Shown here piece after piece: positions 23,512 through 33,169 of a stretch of 64,000 nucleotides of DNA. This DNA comes from Undaria pinnatifida. Its lineage: Eukaryota; Sar; Phaeophyceae; Laminariales; Alariaceae. Positions within the stretch are counted from its first letter, which is position 1; each line of letters starts with the position of its first letter. Where the stretch lies: positions 4,031,288 through 4,095,287 of the forward strand of contig JABAKD010000010.1 in assembly GCA_012845835.1 (NCBI GenBank), written 5' to 3'. The notes under the pieces are model-generated. The model did no database searches. It was not told the origin of the DNA and saw only the letters and a list, made by a program, of their open reading frames with translations. The position numbers and the translations under genes were made by a program.

Positions 23512-24272
23512 CTGAACCTCGTCGTCATCGTAGCAGAAGGAGGATGTTAGGATACGCCACAACCCACTGAGCTAACAGGCACCTAATCCCAATAGTGGTA
23601 CGGTATGGTACGGAAGCCATCAGAAGCATCGTACCTACCTTGCCTATGGCGGCACTGATAGCCAAGTGTATCAAGGCACTGAGCTATTCCAATAAAAAAA
23701 CAGTAGCTCCCGTGTTTACGATCGAAACCAAAACATGGAGAACTGCGTTTATTTTCTGTTTTCCGTCGGAAGCCGTGAAACCACTTCTTCTTAGCCTCCT
23801 CTTTTCAGAGAAATAGCTCAATCTGAAAACAGACATTTAACCCTTTCACTGCGGCAGAATTACCCCTCACACGAGTATCAATCAGTTTTTACCGAAAAAC
23901 GTGAGTGCAGTTCTAAAGAGGCTACAGCTAAATTGAGAAAACTAGAGCCGGCGGCTGCATCTGACCTGGTTGGATAAGAAACACACGAATAGTTCCGAAG
24001 AGGGCGGGCCGTTTGCAACCGCATTCTGCTCTTCCTCTGAACTGGAGCGTGAGGACATGTGTACCTCCACAGTCGAGGGAGCTTGGATAGAGCAGCAAGA
24101 TGGGCTGGCTACGAAAACATGTCCAACGCTGACGTTGGTTTATGACGTTGGTTCAAGACGTAAACCAAGTAGCGGAATTCTTCACAACGCTGTGGCACGA
24201 TGGGCGGAGAACAGCTAGCTTCTATTACAATGCTATGCCACGATGGGCGGAAAACAGCTAGTTGTGTCTTAC

Positions 24273-24851
24273 ATGACGACGCCGCCTTCCTCGTTGTAGA
24301 CCCCCCCGCCCACTCCACCATCGCCAGAGTTTTCGACAAAACCATCGAAGAATATTATGGATATTGTGGTATACCCGAGCACGGTGGCAGAGAGGCTGTG
24401 TCCCCGACGCTAGTCGGGTTGGTGACACTGTGCAGTGGATAGCCTGGAAGACTCGAGTGCTTCCGTGTTGAGGAGAAGATGTAAAGATGTTGTAAACACT
24501 GGCGCTTATGTGGCCAACACACACAGATAAATCGCAGACTGTGCAGGAATCCAGAAGTTGGCTGGTTACTGGAGATGACCAGGATGGCTACGATGCTAGA
24601 CAGTCCGGAAGGATCTACACGAGAGAGTGAGCTACTCGTCAAGGCAACAGAGAATCCTGCAGAAGTAATTCCTCCGCATATTCATACGCACGTTACATAC
24701 CAACCGACACATAACGTATCTAAGATGATCTACGACGTACAAGTGCAGTGCTACTGAACATTGACTCATACTGGCTATGTGCTAACATTTCCATAACAAA
24801 GAAGATGCTGCCAGTGCTAGACGTGAACTCGCCGCCGATGTTTGCAAACGA
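24273..24851 (-). pseudogene. Exon D second copy of locus 1, split by a solo LTR
   Basis: The first part (ANIGGEFTSSTGSIFF, about 24799-24851) and the second part (FDGFVENSGDGGVGGGVYN and onward, 24273-24352) form one exon D. They are interrupted by a 446-base insertion with target duplication AAGAA. The donor (AT|GTAAG) is intact. The copy and its downstream intron repeat the arrangement of the other D copy at 24921-25055, so the exon was duplicated in tandem. Confidence 0.72.
24353..24798. mobile_element. Solo LTR, 446 bp, inserted in an exon
   Basis: The insertion has inverted termini TATTATGG and CCATAACA (an expected TGTTATGG with one change). It is flanked by the 5-base duplication AAGAA at 24348-24352 and 24799-24803. 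These features fit an LTR left by recombination between the two LTRs of an element. A small TIR element with a 5-base duplication is the alternative. It is unrelated in sequence to the other two LTR pairs. Confidence 0.7.
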
Positions 24852-24920
24852 TGGGTGGAGAACAGCTAGCTTCTATAATGTTATGCCACGATGGACGGAA
24901 AGCATCTGGTTGTATCTCAC

Positions 24921-25055
24921 ATGGCGACGTCACCTTCCTCGTAGTAGACCCCCCCGCCTACTTCGCCATTGCCAGATGTTTCGACAAAGCCGTCGAAGAA
25001 GATGCTGCCAGCATTGGGGGTGCCCTCGCCGCCGATGATGCAACCGCGCCACTGT
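24921..25055 (-). pseudogene. Exon D first copy of locus 1
   Basis: The frame is open and reads GCIIGGEGTPNAGSIFFDGF followed by a GGGVYYEEG segment. It parallels the intact exon D in locus 2 (ANIGGEFTANAGSLFFDGF, GGGIYNEDG). The donor AT|GTGAGA keeps the phase-2 boundary. The first codons are altered next to a CAG that may serve as acceptor. Confidence 0.7.
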
Positions 25056-25543
25056 ATGACTGTCTCAACGTGGCGAGCAACAACCTCAAAAGCAAAACGC
25101 CGAAGAATCACCGGGCCAGCTTTTGCCCTGGAGCTGAATGTCGGGGCTGCTACGGCTTTCCATCTCGGTCAAGCCGTCTGCGCGAACTTGACAACCCCGC
25201 GAGAATAGGCGCTAGATGATCAGGCTTGATCGTTGGATGGCGAAGTATTCAATATGATGTACCTGATGCAGAGTTCCTGTTGATCGGCTTTCCCGATACA
25301 ACAAACAAATGCGGTATTACTGTGTGGTGACTAGGGAGCGTATATATGCAGAAACGTCTTGGTCAGGTTAAATCCATATTATATCGACGTCACCGATGTC
25401 ATATTGGGCGTGAAGAGCGTGGATATTGAATTCCTGGCGTAAAAGTCGCAGTTTTACCAACGAGGCATGCAGAGACATTGCGAATAGTATAGACATTCTA
25501 GGTGGTAGACAGAAAATAAACTTCTATTCTGTTGTAAGACTTA

Positions 25544-25797
25544 TGTTTGAGTAGACTCGCCGCAAAGCAGTGACAGTTACGTGTCGGTTCGGAGTATGGT
25601 TTCTTGGGCTATTCGTTCATGTCCTTGGATCTGTGTGTGCTGTGACGAGCCGCGAGGCTCTCACTCCTTTTCTTGTTCCTCCTGTTAACTTTCCTTCGCG
25701 GGTGTGTGACAACCGATAATACACGAACTTAAACGAGAAGCCATTCGGCAGCCCAACGGGGTGAGTCGCCGCTAACCGGCGCGGTCGGAACTAAACA
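25544..25797 (+). repeat. 5' LTR of the copia element
   Basis: The 254 bases begin TGTTTGAG and end TAAACA. They are preceded by ACTTA and align without gaps to 31509-31762. In this position the LTR should carry promoter and polyadenylation signals, but no clear TATA box is seen. Confidence 0.96.
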
Positions 25798-25810
25798 TTC
25801 TAGAATTTGT

Positions 25811-25825
25811 TGGTACCAAAGTGAG
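25811..25825 (+). promoter_or_regulatory. Primer-binding-site candidate
   Basis: TGGTACCAAAGTGAG lies 13 bases inside the 5' LTR. It resembles TGGTATCAGAGC, the sequence complementary to the 3' end of initiator methionine tRNA that many plant copia elements use. The 13-base offset is larger than usual. The gag ATG follows three bases later. Confidence 0.6.
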
Positions 25826-25828
25826 ACC

Positions 25829-27148
25829 ATGGCTATTTCTGTGGAAGATCAACTCGCCGAGCTGAGAGCGCAGCTGGCGGAGGAGAGGGAGTCACGCGCG
25901 GCGGCCGAGAGGGCAGCCGCGGAACGCGCTGACGCACAACGCGTTCAGCACGAGCAGACCATGAAGATGCTGGCCCAGATGATGGCCCAGCAAGGTGTAG
26001 AAGACAAGACAAGTCCGGATGGGGAGGCGCACGAGGCGTCTGCTGCGAGTGGCGAGGTAGAAGATCCTGCGTCACCAACATCCCGAGTGGGCCCTGTCAA
26101 CCCTTCTGTGCCCATGGAGGTTGGTCCACGAGAGGATCATTCAATAGGGAGTGCCCAAAGCGGGTTGGACGGAGACTACGGTCTCCAATATGAGCCCGCT
26201 GTGACACACGGGAGCCGAAGATCTTTTCGAGCTCCCATGAAGATGAATTCACCGCAGCTACGAGACAGAAAGCAGTTTCACATTTTTCAGCAGAAAGTGC
26301 ATACGTATGCGAAGTTCCAGGACTTCGACAGTGTTCTGTACGCCGAGTCTCATCTCGACGTCGGCGACCAACTCAAATCGAAGAGCGATTTCCTCCGGGA
26401 AGGAGTGCCCGAACTAGTTTATGAACGACATCTTAGAGCCTGGTTCTTCCTGTCCCAGGCATTCCACCTAACAATAGATGTCGGGCGTTTCCAACGGAGC
26501 AAGTCCCCCGGAAAATGTTGGGAAGAAACTGTGAAGTACTATTGCCCCAAGAGCACCGGGGATCAAATCTCTCTGCGGAAGACGCTCAGTGATTTTAAAG
26601 TCGAAAAGGGAGTTGACCCGATCCCGAGATTGTACAATCTCGAGGAACACGTGATGAAAATGCACACTGCGGGTATTGATGTTGATGAACAAACCACCCT
26701 CTGCACGTTTGTTGCTGGTCTGCCTGTGTCGGAGTACGACTTCGAGATACGGCAGCTGAGTCGAAGACTGTCCTTCGACCGGGATGAGGTGATACATACC
26801 ATCGAATCCCAATACAACCTTCTGCGCTCTCGGAGACAGAAGAACTCCGCAGCCCATGCGCTCGTTGTTGACGGGCGTGGTGGGGGCGGGGGACGCGGAC
26901 ACCCTGGCGGGAAGCGCGGGGGCCGCGGAGGCGGCCGAGGAGGCAAGCACGCCGAGAAGAAGAAGTCCGGCGACGGAAACGGCGCTGAGGACAACAAGCC
27001 TGCGGCAAAGGGACCGCAGTGCTACAAGTGTGGGCTTCGAGGCCACATCGCCCGCGACTGCACCACACAGCTCTGCAAGCGGTGCAACGGTCGGGAGCAC
27101 GACGAGGATAAGTGCCTTCGTCTACCGACATGCACGCCAACATGGTGA
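25829..27148 (+). CDS. gag: Gag (nucleocapsid-containing) polyprotein of the copia element
   Basis: This is a 439-codon ORF with an ATG just after the primer-binding site. Residues about 5-60 are Ala-, Glu- and Arg-rich and predicted coiled coil. Residues about 130-350 form the capsid-like region of copia Gag. A Gly- and Arg-rich linker (about 350-390) leads to two CX2CX4HX4C zinc knuckles: CYKCGLRGHIARDC at 398-411 and CKRCNGREHDEDKC at 416-429. These would bind the element RNA in virus-like particles. The frame is intact. Its last 37 bases overlap the start of the pol frame, which is shifted by -1. Confidence 0.95.
   Translation: MAISVEDQLAELRAQLAEERESRAAAERAAAERADAQRVQHEQTMKMLAQMMAQQGVEDKTSPDGEAHEASAASGEVEDPASPTSRVGPVNPSVPMEVGPREDHSIGSAQSGLDGDYGLQYEPAVTHGSRRSFRAPMKMNSPQLRDRKQFHIFQQKVHTYAKFQDFDSVLYAESHLDVGDQLKSKSDFLREGVPELVYERHLRAWFFLSQAFHLTIDVGRFQRSKSPGKCWEETVKYYCPKSTGDQISLRKTLSDFKVEKGVDPIPRLYNLEEHVMKMHTAGIDVDEQTTLCTFVAGLPVSEYDFEIRQLSRRLSFDRDEVIHTIESQYNLLRSRRQKNSAAHALVVDGRGGGGGRGHPGGKRGGRGGGRGGKHAEKKKSGDGNGAEDNKPAAKGPQCYKCGLRGHIARDCTTQLCKRCNGREHDEDKCLRLPTCTPTW
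27112..27148 (+). other. Gag-Pol overlap, -1 frame
   Basis: Gag ends at TGA 27146-27148, while the pol frame is open from 27112. Pol lies in the -1 frame relative to gag, so a -1 ribosomal frameshift within these 37 bases would join them. I see no canonical XXXYYYZ slippery heptamer. Two pol-frame ATGs (27130 and 27142) sit in the overlap, the second touching the gag stop region, so reinitiation is an alternative. Confidence 0.75.
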
Positions 27149-29013
27149 TAGAGCTACCTGAACCACCGGAGTCGGACTCAGATTCAGGATCGACGACTTC
27201 GAGTTGTGTCGCGTCTGGGTTTATGGCGGTGGAGCTGGATCATGCAGGGTGTGGGTACCAACCAGGCAAGTGTGATGATGGAGGTCCAATCGGTGGTGTA
27301 GGGGAACTGGCTCTGCAGGCCGGGGTTAAATCGGAACGTTGGCACTTTGATACTGGAGCCTCGGGCATCTTTACCCGTAGCTCCGAGAAAATGACTAACT
27401 TCCGACCATGCAACAAGCAACTTAGCGTTGCTGGTGGCGGTAAACTGCTTCGCATAAAAGGTCTAGGCGACCTTACCCTCGAATTCCCTTCGGGCGATGG
27501 CCAACCTGCCATGCGCATGGAGTTCAAAGAAGTAGGGTTCTCACCTGAGCTTGATTTCAACCTCATTTCGGTGTCGAAGGCCGTCAAACAAAGGGGGTAC
27601 AAGTTTAGTATCGATGACCCCGGACTCACCATCCACCAAAAAGATACTGGTCAAGAGATCCTATTGCCCCCTTACGGGGACATGTACGTCGGGCATGGCC
27701 GTAGGGTGGATGGCAACGAGATAGCCTGCGCAGTTCTTACACCCGGGCGTATGCCCACCACCGATGTGGATATTAACCACTATCATCGCACTACCTCCCA
27801 CCCCCACCCCCGTTTGTTGAGGAAATCGGCGGAGCAGCAAGGCGTCAAGCTGAAACCTGGGGTGAAGCTGCTCCCGTGCGTGGGATGTTTAGCAGCGAAA
27901 GGGTACAGCGCACCGGTGCCCAAGTCCACAAACTCTCGTTCAGATAAGAAAAACGGGAGAGTTTTCGTTGATTCGACGGGGAAGAAGCCTGTCGCTTCGA
28001 TCGGTGGAAGCCTGTTTGGTATCATTTTTCGTGACGATGCCACACGAATGTCGCGGGAATACTTCATGAAATCAAAATCTGAAGCCCCGGCAAGGCTACT
28101 TCAGTACATCGCTGATACTAGCCAGGATGGTCTGATAGGAATCATCCGTTCTGATGACGCGCCTGAACTGATGTACGGAGAGTTTGCAGAGATCTGCAAC
28201 AAAAACGGAATCAAGCGCGAGTTTACGTCAGCGAACACACCGCAGTTGAATGGTGTAGCAGAACGTGGGCTAGCACTTATCGAGAAGTTAGCCAAGACGT
28301 CGATGATCCAGGCAAAATCGTCTTTCGTCGGCCAAGATTTGCCGTCGACGGAGCGGCTGTGGGCTAAAGCTCATCATTTTGCCTGCGACAATCTCAATCG
28401 CACTGCTACGACCTTAAACAAAGACATGAAATCTCCCTACGAGATGTGGCACGGCAAACCACCGTCGCCGACGTTGGTGCAGTGGCTCCAACCATGTTTC
28501 TTCAAGACGAAGAGAAAACACAAGTGCGACCCGCAAGCGGAACCGGGATTTTATCTCGGGCCCGCAGACAACCATCCGAGGGGAACATGTCGTATCCTGT
28601 CGAAAGCAACTAACCAAATTCACCTCACCCGTGATGTCACCTGGCATCATGTCCCGACCCCTGCCCCCTTGCCAGCCTATCAGCAGGCACCCCCTACACC
28701 CGTTGAAGGGAGGGGGCATGACGACGAGACCGCCGTCGGGGACAGGGAGGGCACACCACTTCAAGGTGGTGGGGGGGATGATGACGCTTCGGACAGCGGT
28801 GACGACCCCTCAGTGGAGTGGGAAGACGAGACACACGATGCCAAGGATGTCAACGTCGCCGCCGGCAGAGCACCGGAGATGACCGAGCCGACAGGAACTC
28901 CGTTCCAGGGGACCACCCCCTCCGCGGCAGTGTCTCATGGAGGTTCGTTCGGGGACGATGGTGGTACCACCCCGAGCAGCAGCAACCAGCGCAGAAGCCG
29001 AAGTCGCAGAGGC

Positions 29014-29053
<40 letters not shown>

Positions 29054-29220
29054 CCAACACCAACAACAGCAGCCGTGGCAGCGGACATGGCGACGGTGGC
29101 AGCGCCGACGGTGGCGGTGGAGGCACTGCCGGTGACTCCGCCGGTGACATCAATCTTGCCGGCTATGCACCGCTCCCCCCCGCACTGCCCAAAGGTGAAG
29201 CGGGACGGCTGCAAAGCTGA
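27112..29220 (+). CDS. pol: Pol part 1: protease and integrase of the copia element
   Basis: The frame opens at 27112, after a TAA at 27109-27111, and its first ATG is at 27130; residues are counted from that ATG. The retropepsin motif DTG is at 74-76 within WHFDTGAS. The integrase zinc domain has His near 217-226 and Cys at 250 and 253. The catalytic triad is D281, D342 and E378, with 35 residues between the last two, as expected for retroviral-type integrases. A typical SPYEMWHGKPP segment and C-terminal domain follow. The end is a Ser-, Asp- and Gly-rich linker with a poly-Ser run coded by (GCA)n-type DNA. The frame stops at TGA 29218-29220 but is open again immediately after, so the stop looks like a mutation or a readthrough site. 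Confidence 0.93.
29014..29050 (+). repeat. (GCA)n trinucleotide run inside pol
   Basis: About 12 tandem GCA/CAG units code for a poly-Ser tract in the linker between integrase and reverse transcriptase. Length variation here would keep the reading frame. Confidence 0.95.
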
Positions 29221-30624
29221 GGTAGGCACGGTGACCTGATCACATCGTCGAGACTGAGATCCGTGCGCAACCGCCTCCAAGAGGTACCCAAAGAACCGAA
29301 TACTGGAGGCAATACGGCCCTGCTGGTCTACATGAAGGCGCTGGTGACGGACTTCATCAATGGCGAACTGGAGGCTGAAGAGATGCAAGAAGCAGAAGAG
29401 TTCATCAACGGCCACGCATGCGATGATCTCCTGGACTCGCTGGCAACGAGTGCGACTGGTTTCGACGACCACGAGTCAGCATCTAACGTCTTCTCGCTAA
29501 TGCACGACACCGCGATCGACGAGCCCGAGATCGCCCTGGTCACCATGGAATCAGGGAAGTCCGAGTCTGAAATTGAAATGCCGTCTGGTCCTTTGTCAGA
29601 AGCTGAAGTACCTCCGATCTCCGTGGCTGACGTGTACAAATCTAAATACAAAGACGCGTACCTTTGGGCTATGGACAAGGAAATGGATGGTATTGTGAAG
29701 AATGGGACATTTACTGCTTTACCTGGCCTTCCGGAGGGGGAAAAAGCAGTAGATGGTAGGTGGGTGTTATCACTGAAGTCCGACGAAAACGGATACATTA
29801 CTACACCCAAAGCGAGGCTGGTAGCAAAAGGGTTTATGCAACGGGAAGGCGTGAACTATCTCCAGACATACGCACCTACACCCGCCACTACTAGTGTCAA
29901 GATTGTGCTAGTGTGGGGGAACCACAAGGGGTACACAACGTCTCATTTCGATGTCAAACAGGCGTTTACCCAAGCACTGCTAGACTATAAGGTCATTATG
30001 AAGTTCCCTGGGGGTTGCGGTGACCTGTCTGGCAAATACGTAGAGCTCAAGAAGGCGTTGTACGGCCTAAAACAGAGCGGTGCCTTGTGGAACAATTTGC
30101 TGGTTACGAAACTAGCGAAACACGGCATGGAACAGTGCAAAGCCGACCCTTGCGTTTTTCGGAAGATTGTGAAGGGTGAGGTCATACTGGTTCTGGCAGT
30201 CCATGTGGACGACATGGCTGTAGCCGGTCCTAGGGATGAGGTTGACAAGCTGCTTGTAACGCTCAACGAGGACTTCACGACGGTTGACCTGGGAGAACTA
30301 ACCTTCTTCACGGGGTGTGCGGTTATCCAAGACGTAAAAGATGGGATAACTAAAATCAACCAGCGGACATTCATCGAAACATTGGCTAGACGTTTTGATG
30401 TGACAACGACTGCCCGATACCCCGCCACTGCCGGTGCTGACCTAGGACCGAGGAAGGAAGGGGAACCAAGTGGAAATTGGCCTTACAAGGAGGCCATCGG
30501 ATCATTGCTATGGCTGGTCGTCTGGTCAAGAATGGAGATCGCGAATGCGACGCGTGTTGTAGCTCGCCACGCGAACAACCCTACCGAGAGGCACTGGACA
30601 GCGGTGCTACAGATTATTCGATAA
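29221..30624 (+). CDS. pol: Pol part 2: reverse transcriptase of the copia element
   Basis: This is the same reading frame as pol part 1, directly after the TGA, with no further stop until TAA 30622-30624. Copia reverse transcriptase signatures are in order: KARLVAKGFMQREGVNYLQT, a DVKQAF segment, LKKALYGLKQSGALWNN, and the catalytic VHVDDM (aspartates at 30208-30213). The frame ends in HWTAVLQIIR followed by TAA. Copia elements usually have Tyr at the stop position before the LGT segment, so this is most simply a nonsense mutation. Confidence 0.93.
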   Translation, partial: GRHGDLITSSRLRSVRNRLQEVPKEPNTGGNTALLVYMKALVTDFINGELEAEEMQEAEEFINGHACDDLLDSLATSATGFDDHESASNVFSLMHDTAIDEPEIALVTMESGKSESEIEMPSGPLSEAEVPPISVADVYKSKYKDAYLWAMDKEMDGIVKNGTFTALPGLPEGEKAVDGRWVLSLKSDENGYITTPKARLVAKGFMQREGVNYLQTYAPTPATTSVKIVLVWGNHKGYTTSHFDVKQAFTQALLDYKVIMKFPGGCGDLSGKYVELKKALYGLKQSGALWNNLLVTKLAKHGMEQCKADPCVFRKIVKGEVILVLAVHVDDMAVAGPRDEVDKLLVTLNEDFTTVDLGELTFFTGCAVIQDVKDGITKINQRTFIETLARRFDVTTTARYPATAGADLGPRKEGEPSGNWPYKEAIGSLLWLVVWSRMEIANATRVVARHANNPTERHWTAVLQIIR

Positions 30625-31155
30625 TTGCTCGGTACCAAGGACCTGAGCCTCACGTTCGAAAGGGAACCTGAGTCTGACTTTGAATTGTCGGTGTACACGG
30701 ATTCGAACTTTGCCGAGAAGGATGACGACAGGCGTTTCGTATCGGGGGTAGCTGTATGCGTAGGTTACTCCATGATTACCGGATTCAGTTCGACTCACAA
30801 GACCACGTCGCTTTCGACCGCCGAGGCAGAGTACCGTGCGCTCGGTGATGGAGTGAAGGAGGGTCTATTCGCGAAATCGGTAGCTTCGTTCGTAGCACCA
30901 TCGCTTGTAGAGAAGACAATTATGGTATATGTAGATAACGAAGGGGCAATCAACCTTGCGATCAACCCATTCAGCTTTGCAAGAACCAAGCACCTTGATG
31001 TGAGGTTTCATTTCGTTCGCGAGCTGGTATCGTCTGGTACGATCACGGTTGAACATGTTCCGACAGCGGAACAACGGGCAGATCTTTTCACGAAGGCGCT
31101 CGTAGGCCCTATCTTCAGGGAGCACAGGGACTACCTGATGAACTCTTACATTTGA
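30625..31155 (+). CDS. pol: Pol part 3: RNase H of the copia element
   Basis: This continues the same frame after TAA 30622-30624. The RNase H core is recognisable: VYTDSNFAE (Asp at 30700), STAEAEYRAL (Glu at 30833 and 30839) and VYVDNEGAINLA (Asp at 30934), then KHLDVRFHFVRELV and EQRADLFTKAL, the usual copia C-terminus. Normally it would be part of one Pol polyprotein; in this copy it is cut off by the preceding stop. The true end is TGA at 31153-31155. Confidence 0.92.
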   Translation: MLGTKDLSLTFEREPESDFELSVYTDSNFAEKDDDRRFVSGVAVCVGYSMITGFSSTHKTTSLSTAEAEYRALGDGVKEGLFAKSVASFVAPSLVEKTIMVYVDNEGAINLAINPFSFARTKHLDVRFHFVRELVSSGTITVEHVPTAEQRADLFTKALVGPIFREHRDYLMNSYI

Positions 31156-31500
31156 TTCTGTTCTGGGTCAGAAGTAATTTGTTCAATTTTTTGGTTTAGC
31201 GCCGGGTGATTATTATGAATAAGTCATGCGGAGAGAGACAATGCCATCTCGCATTTACTGTCGCGGCCTTAGCGTGCCTATGGCAGGAGTAGGCGATCTC
31301 TGGTACTCTTGTCTTCGCTTTAATTCTCATCTTGGAGGCGCGGCTATTGTGGTCATGTTTGATTGGCACAATGGTTTTTATTTTTGGTATTTTTGCAAGG
31401 GGTTTTGATCCGTGGGGCGGGTTTCCCCTTGTACATTGCTTTGCAATAGACATACGTCAAGACATGTCTATGATAGGTTCGTCACGGTATTGTGTCGAGC
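31156..31500 (+). other. 3' internal untranslated region of the copia element
   Basis: There is no credible coding content. About 31235-31360 resembles 18409-18590 of the non-autonomous LTR element, including AGGAGTAG, GCGATCTCTGG and GGCGCGGCTATTGT words, with an insertion of about 45 bases in the latter. Confidence 0.65.
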
Positions 31501-31508
31501 CGGGAGGG
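31501..31508 (+). promoter_or_regulatory. Polypurine tract of the copia element
   Basis: CGGGAGGG directly abuts the TG of the 3' LTR. It is identical to the tract of the non-autonomous element at 18715-18722. Confidence 0.85.
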
Positions 31509-31762
31509 TGTTTGAGTAGACTCGCCGCAAAGCAGTGACAGTTACGTGTCGGTTCGGAGTATGGTTTCTTGGGCTATTCGTTCATGTCCTTGGATCTGCG
31601 TGTGCTGTGACGAGCCGCGAGGCTCTCACTCCTTTTCTTGTTCCTCCTGTTAACTTTCCTTCGCGGGTGTGTGACAACCGATAGTACACGCACTTAAAAG
31701 AGAAGCCATTCGGCAGCCCAACGGGGTGAGTCGACGCTAACCGGCGCGGTTGGAACCTAACA
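31509..31762 (+). repeat. 3' LTR of the copia element
   Basis: The 254 bases begin TGTTTGAG, end CTAACA, and are followed by the target duplication ACTTA. Confidence 0.96.
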
Positions 31763-31768
31763 ACTTAC

Positions 31769-31853
31769 GTCGCAGCACGTGTTGGAGGTGGAGTTGATGA
31801 AGGAATTGGACACGAACGTGCCAACGCCTCTTAGTATATTATCGGCGCCTTTC
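31769..31853 (-). pseudogene. Exon C' of locus 1
   Basis: The minus-strand frame reads GTFVSNSFINSTSNTCCD and then the donor GTAAGT. It parallels exon C of locus 2 and keeps the frame where exon C has an extra base. The start is degraded: the acceptor position reads GAAGAA, not CACAG, and the GGAIY segment is lost. The copia target duplication covers donor positions +2 to +6. Confidence 0.72.
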
Positions 31854-32397
31854 TTCAAACCGCAAACGGCCAGAGCGACAGCGAGCGTTGTTTAGTCCAT
31901 CATCAAAGGTATGTGTTCGCCCTCGCGTAGAATGGACGCACGCAAGCCCCAGACTGGGTGGCACAAACCACCACCAGACTCGAACAGGACTGGGCTAGGT
32001 TTGGTCCGCCTGAAGCCACCGCCAGTCCGTGGGTTGAGAGCATCAAATACCGGCACCTCCCTATAAGCTGCGTCCCAAGGTACGAGTATGAACACTCTGC
32101 ATGCGGGTGCTGAGGAAGCGCAAGGCAACCAACCGTACGCGCGTACGGTACATAAAGGGATAAAGTGACATGGCGCGTTATCCACGTTTTCACCGTCCAC
32201 GTGCTTTTCCCAGCGGTGGACGACGTCATTTTCCAACTTCCCACTACAAATATCGGGTACGAAATTTATCCGTCATTTCATTTCTACTTTCTGCAAGGTG
32301 CGCCGTGGCTGAGCACCAAAGCAGGATAGCCGTGTGCCGAAGAACCCTCAAGTAGCAAGTACGAAGGCTGGCCTACGGACCCGCTTGTCATACGCAA

Positions 32398-32490
32398 GCC
32401 GCCAATGCCCCCCGTGAAGTACGCCTCTCCGTCGAATACAATGTCACCCCGGGTTTGGTTTGCTCCACCTTCCGCTCCGCCGAAGTAGTC
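32398..32490 (-). pseudogene. Exon B' of locus 1, donor lost
   Basis: This is a 93-base exon in phase 0 at both ends: DYFGGAEGGANQTRG, then DIVFDGEAYFTGGIGG. It aligns codon for codon with exon B (52149-52241). The acceptor GCACAG is kept, but the donor GTGAGT of locus 2 is TTGCGT here, so normal splicing would fail. Confidence 0.82.
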
Positions 32491-32860
32491 CTGTGCGGCA
32501 TCGGTAAATGCAATATGGCATTGTACGTGTTTCTTGTACGTAGACACCCTTGAAACTGGGGTACTTTTTTCTGGAAATGTTGGGCAGTTTGACCAAGCTT
32601 TAAACTGCACCCCACATCGTTTTCGGATTTATAATATCATGACTACAGATTAATCCCATATCCACCCTTTTCTGCCCTGACGCGTGGACTTGTAAGTAAC
32701 CGCCTCGTTGCTATACCGCTGCCATTTTCCTCTTTGGGACTGCTACGGACGAAGGTAGCAATGGGTGCACGGCCATGCGGAGTGCTGTGCGGACAACATT
32801 GTGCATAACAAGGGGCGACCAGATCACTATGATAGCCCAAATCTCCCCACCCACGCTCAC

Positions 32861-33010
32861 GTCGCGTGTCTGTCCCGTTGAACTAACTTTCCCGTGACGT
32901 ATGTGCCTCCCTTGACGTGGACGGAGATAGCGCCCCCGGGTCCGTCCCATCTCAATCCCCTTGTTGCGGTTTTCCGTGAGTATGGCGTCTTTTTGAAAGC
33001 GAAGTCTTCC
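32861..33010 (-). pseudogene. Exon A' of locus 1, frameshifted
   Basis: It starts after CGCAG with GRLRFQKDAILTENRNKG, parallel to GKITFEKDATFTGNRNEG in exon A. A 2-base deletion then shifts the frame, and PGGAISVHVKGG appears in the next frame. The donor is GTGAGC. Total length is 150 bases against 153 in exon A. Confidence 0.8.
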
Positions 33011-33169
33011 CTGCGTGTGATTAAAACGATTATTTTCGTGATGTTTTTCAATTTGCACCTACAATCAATTTTGGAACTCTGTTCGCTTCACACACTTTTC
33101 TTCAATTTTTCCTTTCGGACCGAGTGTAGCGGGCGGCGAATGCCGTCCACGGAGCGAATTGCCCTATAA

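Larger units (their letters stand above)
25544..31762 (+). mobile_element. Ty1/copia LTR retrotransposon, 6,219 bp
   Basis: The element is bounded by two 254-base LTRs (TGTT...AACA) and the 5-base target duplication ACTTA (25539-25543 and 31763-31767). A primer-binding-site candidate and a polypurine tract are in place. Domain order is gag with zinc knuckles, protease, integrase, reverse transcriptase, RNase H; integrase before reverse transcriptase defines Ty1/copia. The LTRs differ at about 8 positions by eye (about 97 percent identity), so insertion is fairly recent. Pol carries two in-frame stops (TGA 29218-29220 and TAA 30622-30624), so this copy cannot make full-length Pol without readthrough. 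It lies in an intron of the locus 1 pseudogene, in the opposite transcriptional direction. Confidence 0.97.
22594..33010 (-). pseudogene. Locus 1: degraded Pmp-like beta-helix gene
   Basis: Six exon types on the minus strand match, in the same order, those of locus 2 (46.5-53.0 kb). They are A' (32861-33010), B' (32398-32490), C' (31769-31853), D (two copies at 24921-25055 and 24273-24851), E' (23356-23511) and F' (22594-22705). Visible lesions are a 2-base deletion in A', a changed donor in B', a lost acceptor in C', a solo LTR inside one D copy, and a net frameshift in E'. A full copia element lies between C' and D. No signal-peptide exon is found upstream. The parent family is secreted beta-helix proteins with GGAI and FxxN repeats. 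I conclude it is a pseudogene; truncated transcripts cannot be excluded. Confidence 0.78.
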
